DNA of 64,000 nt from Sinotaia quadrata. Lineage: Eukaryota; Mollusca; Gastropoda; Architaenioglossa; Viviparidae. Positions within the stretch are counted from its first letter, which is position 1; each line of letters begins with the position of its first letter. The position numbers and the translations under genes are program-made. Where the stretch lies: assembly GCA_028829895.1 (NCBI GenBank), contig CM054183.1:69873071-69937070 (forward strand). Reading direction: 5' to 3'. The notes beneath the pieces are model-generated. The model was not told the origin of the DNA, did not search any database, and saw only the letters and a program-made list of their open reading frames with translations. Shown here piece by piece: positions 10,182 to 23,874 of this stretch.

Positions 10182-13100
10182 ATGGTGTGCGGCCGAGTCC
10201 TTAACAACCAGCTTGCCAGTCGCACAGCGAAAGTACACCACGTGATTCGAGTTTTAGTCAATGACCGTGTTGACGTGACGACACATAGCATGGCGACGCT
10301 GCTTGAGATTCCGGGGCAGACGACACACTTTAATATGGGTCTCGTAAAAAATGACACGCAGGTAATTTTTAGCAACTGTTAATGATCAGTATCAGTATCG
10401 TTGAAAAATAAATTTTGTAGCGATTAAACTTCCGACATCGCGTGTATGTTGCAGTTTGGAGATGACTTGCTAACTCAAGACTTCTCTCGTGAATTGGAGA
10501 AGTATTACGACAAAGCGGACCCGAGTGATCAAGCCAAGTGCCTGGAGCTCCTAGCGGCACTGAGAGACGGAAAAGCCGTCAGGAGGCAAAATGGTTTGTC
10601 ACGAAGGCCAAAAACTGCAATGCCAGCATTAGGTGAGTCATAACTTTATCGAACAAATATGTCCCTATAAAAGAAAACTTTTACCGGATACAAAAACGGA
10701 GCGCTCAAATGTCAGTCCCTCACTACTAACTTTGCTCTGAATATAGAGATGTCTCGCATATACTGTACACTGACTATACAATACTCTCACCATAACACTT
10801 TACATATCTCTTACTACACACTATACAAATCTCTAAATAAATAGATCTAGTACTGTACACTATTCCATACACTACAGATTTAGACAAATCTTTGCAAATC
10901 TCACACCAAACACTATCCAGACTTATACCATTTTAAAAACTATACAAATCTCTCACCATACACTAAACACTGACTAGTATATCTTATCATATGTTATGCG
11001 CTAATTGCACAATACACTTTATAATTTTACATCATGTACTATAATTATCTATGCAAATCGCTCACTATATTCTAATATACAAATTTATCATTTTACACAA
11101 ACTCTCACCACACACTGTACAATAACTATACAAATCCCTCACATACACTACATTAGCTTACAAATCTCTCACCATACACTATATACCAGGCACTATATGT
11201 ATATCTCACCATACATTAATTATATACACTCCTCACCATATATTATGCAGCAACTATTCCATCTTTCACCATATGCTGTATTTTAACTAAACAAGTCTTT
11301 CACCATACATTAAGCAATGACTGTTCAAATCTCTCACATAATATCCACTAATTATACAAATCTCTCACATAGTATCCACTAATTATACAAATCTCTCACA
11401 TAGTATCCACTAATTATACAAATCACTAGATATACCATACTCAAATCACTAGATATACCATACTCAAATCACTAGGTATATCATACTCAAATCACTAGGT
11501 ATATCATACTCAAATCACTAGATATACCATACTCAAATCACTAGGTATATCATACTCAAATCACTAGGTATATCATACTCAAATCACTAGATATATGATA
11601 TATCATACTCAAATCACTAGATATATCATACTCAAATCACTAGATATATCATACTCAAATCACTAGGTATATCATACTCAAATCACTAGATATATCATAC
11701 TCAAATCACTAGATATACCATACTCAAATCACTAGGTATATCATACTCAAATCACTAGATATACCAAACTCTTGACGCTGACTACAAAACAACCTCTCAC
11801 TTTACACAATATGTACATTCTTAACAGAAACCCACCTTATATTGACTTAGCAAACCTCACAAAGTGCGACAACACAAACTGCATCGTAATGACTGTCATG
11901 ACTAAGTTATCAAGCTTGTGTAAAGCAAGGCATGACAAGTCATGACTAATTTACCAAACTTTTGTGACATAAGCCATGTGTGGGTTAGCAAGTTGCGAAA
12001 TAGAGTCACTTATCTGATTGTAAATCGTGGTTTGTCGCATAATTGTTAAGTTTAGAAATGAAACTGATGTTATACTTAAAAATAAGAAGTTATGCAGGTT
12101 GTGAAATGATTCTTACATTTGAGGTCGGGTACATTGCAGTTTCCCAGCACTTATATTTATGTAAAATGTATGATCCATTTCAGTAGGATATTAGGATTTA
12201 GTTTTCCGTTTCCCTGCGTCTTTATTTATAATATTTATTTATTTAATATTTTTTCATTTTAGGAGGGTATCCGCCTACAGTGTTCATTCTTTGTGCTTAT
12301 GTTTCAGGTCGGTTAAAAGTGTTTTCCATTTGTCAGGTGTTCAGTTACAAATTTTAGCCATCCATACCTTATTATTTGATCACTTTTCTCAGTGCTGACA
12401 GTTCAGGTGTGTTGTTTCCCAGTGCTGACAGTTTGGGTGTCCTGTTTCCCAGTGCTGACACTTCAGGTGCCCTGTTTCCCAGTGTTGACATTTCGGGTGT
12501 CCTGTTTCTCAGTATTAACATTTCGGGCTTGCTCTTTCACAGGTCTAACATTACTGTATAGTATTTTCCAGAGCTTGTTAGAGTCAAGGTTATATTGCTT
12601 TCCCGTTACATTTTAATATGATGTCGGGCTTACTGTTTCTTAGCCTGGCATTTCAGTTTTGATGTTTACTGCTTACAGTTTTGAGGACATTTTCCAGTGC
12701 GTAATTTCGGTTAGGCATTTTCCCCAACGCCTCCAATATCATACGTGAGTTCATACATATTGATATTGTAGTCAGTATGTCTGCTTTCACTGGCACTCCA
12801 GACATAATTCAATCGATATTGTAGTCAGTATGTTTGCTTTCACTGGCACTCCAGACATATCGATTAGTGTAGTCAGTATGTCTGCTTTCACTGGCACTCC
12901 AGACATATTGATTATTGTAGTCTAAATGTCTGCTTTCACACTCCAGACATATCAATATTGTAGTCAGTTCACTGGCACTCCAGACATAACGATGATTGAT
13001 GTCAGTATGTCTGCTTTTACTGTCAGTTCAGACATATTGATATTGTAGGCTATATGTCTGCATTTACTGTCAGTTTCGGGATTTCCACTCTGAGATGTTA

Positions 13101-16100
13101 ACTTCTTAATATCTATTTAGATTTCCAATTGTCTGTCCCTATATTCCTTTCCTTCTTATCTTTTCTCTCACCCCCTCTCTTTCCTTCCCTCTTTCTGTCC
13201 TTGCTACTTATTATCTTTCGAAACCACAACAATATATTTTGAGGTCGGTGTCTTTAGACCCTTATCTTGTAACCAGTACACTGCATTATACTCTTATAGA
13301 TTGACATCCAGATGCAGTAAGTGTTCTTGTATATCATCCCATGCCTTTGCAAATTTGTATCAGGGGTTCTTTGAGACCATGGCTCTTGTTTTGTGTATAG
13401 TTCTTCATCCTGTAAAGTTTGTATTAGGGGTTCTTTGAGACCATGGCTCTTGTTTTGTGTATAGTTCTTCATCCTGTAAAGTTTGTATTAGGGGTTCTTT
13501 GAGACCATGGCTCTTGTTTTGTGTATAGTTCTTCATCCAGTAAAGTAGCACTGGGTGATTTTTTTCAGCTGTACTGTGTCGATGATCTTTCTGTGATTTG
13601 TCATACATATCGATCAAGGAGGATGTTTTAATCCAGATGATTACTAATAATAATGTAAGACTGCACTGATGATAAATATGACAGCAACGATGCAGTGATT
13701 GTGATTATTTTTTTAAAACGACAAATGATTATTTTTCTGATTATCCAGAAACCTATGACATTCAACATGTGACCCTTCCATATGAGACAACATACAAAAG
13801 AGAGTACATTCCACGTCCTAACCCCAGCATCAAGGCCACGAGGTAGGGTTAATGTTTACAATCTGGCATGTAACAATAAGCTCAGAGCTACATTCTCTGA
13901 AGTAGTGAGTAGTGTTAGTGTATATACATAATATAGTTAGGGACTTGTGTTGATATATATATAATGATTATAATTTATGTTGCTGCATATGTAAATACTT
14001 TGATTTGTAACTTATGTTGTTGGGTAGCTATGAAGTAGGAAAATTGATAAATGTTAGAGTACTATACTGTTATGTCTTGTATATTGTGTGATTGTAACAA
14101 TAAGCATTTCAATCATTAGTTCAGCTACTGCATTACAGTTACAGGGTTCCAAACCTTTAAAACATTCATGACAAAAAAAAAATAATTTTCTCTTCAGCTG
14201 AAGTTTGCAGAATAACAAGCATTGTCAGTTCAGTTTGCTGAGGAAGATACATTTATGCATCCATCATACAAGCTAAATGCTGTCCCTTCCACACTTTACA
14301 CATGCTTCCAATCAGATATACTGTTAATTAATATTTTTATCATCAGAGCTTTCTTACTGATATCATTTTAAGACTGTTTGCAATATTCTCCCACTCCCAC
14401 TCAACACTTAACTTTGATATATTTTGAGGGAAGCACTAATATATTTGCTGCTAAGCACACCTGCTAGAGAATACAGCATTGAAATGGTCTTCTTTCCTCC
14501 ATCTTTTAGTGACTTAACAGTAGTTACATTTCGACATTTTGTCTTTTTTCTTGCGGTCTTGCTAAATAGATTTGTTTCCAACTTGGTCTGTTTAAATAAG
14601 TTAACATACCTAAATTGTTCTTAGTAATTTACTGTCATGATTGTAATCATTCTTATCAGCGATTGGTTCTTTGATTCTGACCAAAATTAAAGTGAAGTCT
14701 AACATTTCATATCTTAAAGGTAATCATTTGCTAGAATCTCACAACTGCTCCTTACTCTGACAGACAGTTGAAATCTGTCTATTCTGCTAAAATAGTAAAT
14801 TAATGATTCCACTTCCACTGTGTACTGAGGAATGAGCCCACAATTCAATTTCTGCCTCTGGTCCTGATGAATCAGTCACACCTTACTGCACACCCTTTAT
14901 CTCACTATCCACACAATAGTAACCAATTGTCATCCATTTAATCCATTATTCATCCTTCATCTCTTACCCCAGGGTCGATCAAACACAACGGCATTACTTC
15001 ACTAATCTACTTCTCCTGTTTATACTTTCATTTCTGCCATTTCCTCTCTCTTTGCCTATTTCATTGTCTCTTCTTTCCCTCTCTCTTATCTTCTTCTCAA
15101 TTTAGGTATGGATGCACATGCATGACTTATTTTTGTATTTGGTATGTGTGTGTATGTGTACCTGTTTGTTATCTAATGAGAAATTGATTTTCAGATATGT
15201 GGATTGTAGTACATACATCTACTTATTTAAACTCCTATGTTTATCAGACAAATCAATAATTAACTCTTATCCTTAAACACAAGAAATGTTTTTTTTCCAG
15301 ACATATCAGTAAGTCTTATTTTAAAACATCAGTAGTCCTTGTTTTGGACTTCCATTTATCTTATTTCCAGACATATCAGTAAGTCTTATTTTAAAACATC
15401 AGTAGTTCTGGACTTCCATTTATCTTATTTTCAGACATATCAGTAACTTTTATTTTAAAACATCAGTAGTTCTGGACTTCCATTTATCTTATTTTCAGAC
15501 ATATCAGTAACTCTTATTTTAAAACATCAGTAGTTTTGGACTTCCATTTATCTTATTTTCAGACTCACCCATAAACTTTATTTTCAGACCAGCAACATCC
15601 CAGGGCTTCTTGGAACCAGACAGCATTCCCGATGTTGTGCACAAGACCACCTATGATGAAGAATTTCATAAAAAATTACAACGACCTGCCACTCCAGTGC
15701 GCTCTGGGACTGCCTCTGGACAGCGCAACAATAAACCACACCCCACTAAGGTCAGCACCTACAGCCAAGATACTTTCCATTAATGTTAACAGTAATAGCC
15801 AAACTATATCCCAGCAGTAATGACCAAGATATATCGTACTAATCCAGCAGTAATAGCCAAACTATACCCCACTAAAGTCAGCAGTAATGAACAAGATATA
15901 TCCTACTAATCCAGCAGTAATAGCCAAACTATACCCCACTAAAGTCAGCAGTAATGACCAAGATATATCCTACTAATCCAGCAGTAATAGCCAAACTATA
16001 CCCCACTAAAGTCAGCAGTAATGACCAAGATATATCCTACTAATCCAGCAGTAATAGCCAAGGCACATTCCACTAAGATTAGCAGTTAAAGCCAAGATAC

Positions 16101-19100
16101 TCCCCACTAAATTTCCTCAGCAACAAGTGAATCACAACACATTCACAGATAACCAAGCCAGAGGTAAGTAACTGTAAAGCCACATCTCTCTATGATCAGT
16201 GACAGTAGGCAAAACAAAACTATTCCTAGGCTATGATCAGTGACAGTAGGCAAAGCAAAACTATTTCTAGGCTATGATCAGTAACAGTAGGCAAAGCAAA
16301 ACTATTTCTAGGCTATGATCAGTGACAGTAGGCAAAGCAAAACTATTTCTAGGCTATGATCAGTGACAGTAGGCAAAGCAAAACTATTTCTAGGCTATGA
16401 TCAGTAACAGTAGGCAAAGCAAAACTATTTCTAGGCTATGATCAGTGACAGTAGGCAAAGCAAAACTATTTCTAGGCTTTGATCACTGACAGTAGGCAAA
16501 GCAAAACTATTTCTAGCTATGATCAGTGTCAAGCCTTACGATTTTTATTATCACTATATGTTAGGGTCAGTATCAAACCTCAGAGTAATTATTGTCTATA
16601 TAATTATGGTCAGCACTTTAAGAATCAGTTATAGGTGTGTAGCTATAGTCAGTACTACACTTTAAAACTATAAGTTACATATAGATAGATTAAAAAGGCA
16701 GGTAGATAGAAAGAATAAATAGATACACAGATAGACAGGAAACCTCTCTAAAATATTGAAATAACAGAAAGGTTGCTCATGTATTTAAATTTCAGGTGCA
16801 GATTTATGGCCGTAAACATTGTTTTTTAATGATGTATGGTGACATTAATTATGAACATTATGATAATTTAAATAGCATTAATTGTTAACTGCAGTCTTGG
16901 CATATGGTGATAATGGTTATATTCTTTGGTGTATGGTGATGTTAATTATGAACATTGTGTATGACAATTTAAATAGCTTTAATTGTTAACTGCAATCTTG
17001 ACATATGATGATGTTGATTGTATTCTTTAATGGTGGTGCTCACTGCTATGAGAGTTTATAGCAATAATAATTATTATCATGGTGTGTGATGTTAATTACT
17101 ATCATGGTATAAGGCAATACTGATTACTAGCATAGCATTTAACAATAATTATTTTCATGATGTATAATATTAATTATTTTAATGCAATGTCAGTATTAAT
17201 TACTATCAGTGTATGACAATATTAATTATTATCATGTAATATGACAGTATTAATTACTGTAACATAGTTTCTTACAAAATTAATTATTATTTTCATATTT
17301 AAAAATATTATTATTAATTAATATCATGGAGTTTCGGCAAGTACCATCATGGCATTTCATTTGCTTTTACTTCAGGCATTCATGGTTTGGAAGTTTCCAT
17401 CCAAGACCCAAGTTTCACAACCAGGTATGCCATGGTCAGAGGAACTGACCAATGAGAAACTCAACCAAGTGACCAAACGTCTTTGTCTCTCAACTTACCA
17501 GCGTGACTACCTAGGCATACCACAGGGTAATACACCTTTCATTCTATTTACCAGATTAACAGTATATGCATTCCAAAATGGAAACACTTTTTTTCTACTT
17601 ACCAGTGTTACTACCTGTGCTTCTTATTATTTCCATAAGGTAATACATCTGTACATCTACTTACCAGCATCAATATCTTTTTATTCCATAAGGTAAGACA
17701 TTTATTTTCTCTTTACTATCATAACTAACTGTGCATTTCATGAAGTAATATACCTGTTAATCTCCTTACTATCATAACTACCTGTTAATCTTATCATCAT
17801 AACTACCTGTGCATTCCATGAAATAATGTACCTGTTAATCTCCTTACCATCATAACTAACTACCTGTGCATTCCAAAAGATAATACAACTTTTAATCTTT
17901 GTACCAGCAAAACTGCTTTAAGCATTCCACAAAGTAATGAGTTTGTCATTCTACTTACCAGCGTCAAACCACATAGTAAATATCTTTTGTTGATTTACTT
18001 ACCACTTTAACTACTTGGGGGTTCTTCAAGATAATACACCATATTTTTCCTGATGAATTATTGTTTTTAAACTGAAGGATCAGACCTTTAAAGGTCTCTC
18101 AACTCTTGACTTATTTTGAGTGTCTTACAATGGTGGCACTTTTATTTATGCATAGTTTTTCCCAAGTTTTTAATTTCTTTTGTGACAAACTATTTTATAG
18201 ATTAGTTAATGTATTACTATCTAATATATATATATATATATTAAAATACTATGATTAACTTTTATTTAGATTTGATTAAACTATAAGCTAATGTAAACAG
18301 TTAATTTTTGTATACTGTTGGCCTTGGAGTAACTCTTGACTTGATGGCCATTACTTATAGAACAACTTTTGTATGCTGTTGGCCTTGGAGTAACTCTTGA
18401 CTTGATGGCCATTACTTATAGAACAACTTTTGTATGCTGTTGGCCTTGGAGTAACTCTTGACTTGATGGCCACTACTTATAGAACAACTTTTGTATGCTG
18501 TTGGCCTTGGAGTAACTCTTGACTTGATGGCCACTTCTTATAGAACAACTTTTGTATGCTGTTGGCCTTGGAGTAACTCTTGACTTGATGGCCATTACTT
18601 ATAGAACAACTTTTGTATGCTGTTGGCCTTGGAGTAACTCTTGACTTGATGGCCACTTCTTATAGAACAACTTTCTCAGTGACGTACTGGCTAGTCAATT
18701 TGCTTAGAGCTGACACCCAAAAGATGGTGGGTTTTTATGACATGAGAGCAAAAATGGGTTATCATGTTTGAACTATTATATCATACACAAAACTATAACA
18801 ATAATACATACTATTTTGTAATACATGTAGTAATAAAGGTTATTCAAAAATGTTTTATTATTCAAACAGCTGTTAAATAATATCCTGATTCAGAGCATTT
18901 ATTGGAAAACCAAGTGGAATAATTTTTTTTTTATATCTAAAAACTGATAAGGAATAAAAATATATTTTGAAAAGTATAAAGATATTGGAAAATTATGTAG
19001 TCAATCGATTTAAAATGAAGCATCCAAACTTTGATCACTGAACTAATTAATACTTACCTTTGCAAAATCAAGAACAAACTTGTATACACATAATGGAACA

Positions 19101-22100
19101 AACACTCACGAGGGCGTGGCTATTTAAAAAGAGAACAAAGTAAACTGACACTTAATTTAGGCTTAATCTATAAATAAATAAACATTTCGTTTTTGTGTGT
19201 TGCATTAACTACTTATACTACTATAAATGTAATTATTATAATCTTGTGAATGTTAGTAAAACAAAAAAACTAATGCCTGCAAAACAAAGACAACAAAACA
19301 CCTTTACTTTCAGGGTGGGTACATGGGATTGATATATGTTAGTACTAACACTTTACAATATATTCGTGGCATGGGGCATGACATTCCTGGCATACATTTA
19401 TATTACACTGAGTGCAACCAAAAATTGTATCCTTGCGGACTTGTTGCTTGAGGTTATAACAACAACGGTTTCTCTTGGGCATCTTGATGTTGTCGTGACC
19501 TCACATTTTCATCATCGCAGGACAGCGCTCTTACAACTTAAGGATGTCGTCGTTTTCTGGCACTGACTGAATCCAGCAACGAGTTGAGTGACAAGTTCAT
19601 GACTAAACTTGAGATGAAAAAACGTGTGCACTGGTGGATTATAGTTGAAGTCTGATCATAAAGTGATGGCAGAGTTTAAGAGTTTACTAGAAGCCCAAAA
19701 ATGTATTTCCAGACCTTTTTGTAATTTCGCCCAGTCAAACTTCCATTCTCTTTTTATCATGAATGTCCACCCCATTCATTGCACTCAAAGAGAGCTTGGA
19801 GAACAGGTTGACGAGTACCACTGGGTCGAATACATCGGTAAATTTGTTGTATGGAGATTGGTCACTGAAGCTGGACAGGATGGTCGCTTGTTTTATACTG
19901 CCACACCACTGCGATTTTTGTTTCCCTCCTCAGAATTTTGCTTTCACTTGTAGATTTGGCATCCGTTTCAGCTCTTGTGAAAACCTTTTCTCTTATTGTT
20001 CCACAGGCATACAACCTTTTCTTGAGCAAATCTTCCATAAGTCTGGGAGATGTAAAAAATAAAATATCGACAAAAACCTGACAGCTTCATGATAACATGA
20101 TGACAAAGTCCATTATTCACTATCATCTGCATTCAAATCACGATCTGCCTGTATCTCAGACCCATAAAACGATCCTTCTTTACTAGATTAAAGAAAAGTC
20201 GATGGGACTGAACAGTAAACATCACTTGACTCAGAACTGCTATGAAATCTAGCTGCCATTTTGCAATTAGCATATGGCGCAAAAGCATGGGTAAAAACAT
20301 TTTTCTTTAAAAAAAAAAAAAAAATTCAATGGAATGCTTATTGCCATCGCAACCTGATTAAAAATGAACTAAGTTCCGATTGGTTCCAAAATCAGCCTCA
20401 GTTTGGCATTATGTAAAAAAATTGTCTGCTTTTGAAAACAGATGCACTCTTGGGAGGGGGGGTGAGGAGGGGGAACACGCTTAAATCGGAGAATGATTTA
20501 AATCACTGTTTTAGCTTAACTATATACTGAAATAAATTAAAATGTATTTAAAAAATAAACTGTATATTAAACTGACTTTTTAGGTTTCCAAGTTCAGAAT
20601 GCATTTAATTTGCCTCCTGATTGGCGGGAAGGTGTACCATATTCGACTTCATCTTTTCAACGAGCCATTTACAAACCACCTGGGCTTCCACACCCAGATT
20701 TAGCAGTGGGTACAACTCGCTATGGCAGTAACAAGAACAAACATATTGCGTCTACTGGTGTTAGTAAGTGAATCCATTGTGAATTTTCAAGTTAGTATAT
20801 TCTGATCTGCATGTATGTCTCTGTGAATGTCTCGGTATATCTCTCTATGAATGTCTCAGTGTATGTTTCTGTAGTATGTTTCTCTATGAATGTCTCAGAA
20901 GATGTCCTGTGAGTATGTCTCTCTATGAATGTCTCTGAGTATGTCTGTGTGTCTCTCTATAATTGTCTCTCTGAGTATACTTCTCAATAAATGTCTGAGT
21001 ATGTCTGTGTGTCTCTCTATGATTGTCTCTGTGAGTACATCTATGATTACTATGAATGTCTCAGTATTCTCTCTGTGAGTGTCTATGAGTGTGTCTCTAT
21101 TTAATTGTCTTAATGTATGTCTTTCGGGTCACTTTGACATTTAACAATCTTTATAACAATTAAGTTTAGAAATAAAGATAGGTAAATTTACTCTGCCCCC
21201 CCCCCCCATATATATATATATATATATATATATGTCATTGTGTGCATATCAGTTATCACTCTATTAATGTTTCTGTGTATATATCTCTGTAAGTATATCA
21301 CTCTATTAATGTTTCTCTGTATATATCTCTACGAGTATATCACTCTGTGAATGCTTCTCTGTATGTGTCTGTGAGTAAATCACTTTATGAATGCTTCTGT
21401 ATTTATGTCTCCAAGAGTGTATCACTCTGTGAATGTTTCTGTATATATGTCTCTGTGAGTATATCACTGTGAATGTTTCTGTGTATATGTCTCTGTGAGT
21501 ATATCACTCTGTGAATGTTTCTGTGTATATGTCTCTTTGTGCATCTGTAAGAGCATGTTTTTGTTTATGTCTGTGTATATCTCTCTAGGTGTATGTCTCT
21601 TGTGTATGTTTGCATGCCCTGGTTGCACATACAACATTTAACTAATTGTTCTTCTTAAAATAAATATTATTAATTATTATAACTAACTGTATATCCTGTC
21701 AAACTATGTGTTGATTTATAAAATTTCATAATGAAAACATTGGGTGTGAACAGTTGAGTTATAAGTTGTTATATATTGCTTATAAAAAGAAATAAAATTG
21801 ATGTGACCTTAAGCTTATAATGATACTTTAATGTTGCAGTAGGTATGTATGTATTCAGACATAATTTGAGGATGTATATAATAAGTTTATGCTATACCTA
21901 CTCATAATGGGCACTCTTCACTCATTATGATTATTATTTATTATTAACTATAAATTTATTAAATCAACAATCAAATATACAGCTTATGAATATAATCAAA
22001 AATAGCATTGACATTTACATTACTACACAACAATGATTAACACTAGACACTCATTTTTTTTAATCTTAGCATGTACCTCAGCAGTCAAATTAAAATATAC

Positions 22101-23732
22101 ATATAATCAAGTTCATAGGTTATTTTTTATAATTCATCACAGAAATGAGAGTGGAGTTTTAGAGAGATAATTATAGTCAATGTACCTTTTCAGGGGCAGC
22201 TGTCACTAGTTCAGTAGTTGTCTCTGTGATTATCTGCAAGTATATTCTATAATCTTTGCAAGTATGGCTTTACATGTATGTCTCTGTGTGTATATGTCTC
22301 TATGTGATTTGTGAATATCTGTTCATGTTTATCTTTGTAGGTAAATGACATGTTGGATTAAGTCTAGTGTCATGTGATAATCTATAACTACATTGTTAAT
22401 CTTAAAAACACACTTGTTATGTTAAGCATGATGTTTTTCAGTAATACTATCTGTCCATGTGTTGCAAATAATTACTCTGTTTCACAGTACCTGCATGTTA
22501 AATACATGAAAAACAATTAAATACATATTACAGGTATAATAAACAATTATTCTTTGTTTCACAGTACCTACTGCTAATCTGAGAGCACTTGGAGTCAAAA
22601 GTCGAACAACTTATGATCGACATTTCAATGACACTGCTCCTGATGTGGTGCTCATGGCACATGATGTCACAAGAAGATTAGCTGTTCTAAACCAGCCACC
22701 CCATCCTGACAGGCCATCTTATGAAGGTGAGGTATAATGTTCCAAAGAGATCAAAACTGTCAGATTTTAGTACAGATGAAATTAAATGACTTAAAATATA
22801 ATTACACACAGGCAGATTGGAAGTAATCAAAGTAATGGCAGATGACTTACATTTAAGGTGTTAGTTTAAATGCAAACAAACCAGATTGAACGAAGTAATG
22901 AGTTTAATACTAAATTACAAGTTTTAAGTGCAAGCATACTAAACTGAACCAACTAATGACTTAATACTATTTACAAGTTTTAAGTGAAAGCACACTAAAT
23001 GAACCAACTAATGACTTAATACTATTTACAAGTTTTAAGTGCAAGCACACTAAACTGAACCAACTAATGACTTAATACTATTTACAAGTTTCAAATAATT
23101 ATAGTCACATTTATAAAAAAGAAAGACAACTCTGGTAGTGATCGCTGAGCACTGGGTCAAACAGTAATCAAGTTTTCCTAATCAAAATTGACCACTGGGC
23201 AGCAGGCACTGTTTCAAACATAAATTACTAATTTATGAGGTAGATTCCAATCATTAATTATTGACAAGCAGTATACTAAACATCTAAAAGCTTAACACAA
23301 GCAGCTTACGATTCACTAAAACAGACATTTATATTCATTCATTGTTATGAAAAGATAATCAGGCATATAACAAAATGATTGTATTTTTTGCTGAACAAGA
23401 CAAACTAAGGAAAGTACAAATAATGTTATTTAGGCAAAAGGCAGTTATGATGTTACAAAGTATGTAAATAAATTGCTTACAAGTGTGTGAGAAGGTAGAC
23501 AAGATTTAATAAACAAACAAAAATTACAGTTTAATACGAAAAGAAGTAACTTCTTACATTTTTGAAAAATAATCACCCTTATTTCAAAACTAGTGAGAAT
23601 CAGCAAAACAGTCCCTTGTCGTTTACTTCTACACATCCTCAGGTGTTGGTACAGAGGGAAAAATTGAGACTGGTTATACATATATATACACATCCATCTT
23701 TATGTCTGTCTGTCTATCTATCTATCTATCTA

Positions 23733-23765
<33 letters not shown>

Positions 23766-23776
23766 GTATCTGTTTG

Positions 23777-23807
<31 letters not shown>

Positions 23808-23808
23808 G

Positions 23809-23874
<66 letters not shown>

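Noticed and set aside
19336..20062. Three + strand frames of 76-102 residues
   Set aside because: They are antisense shadows of the piggyBac remnant on the minus strand.
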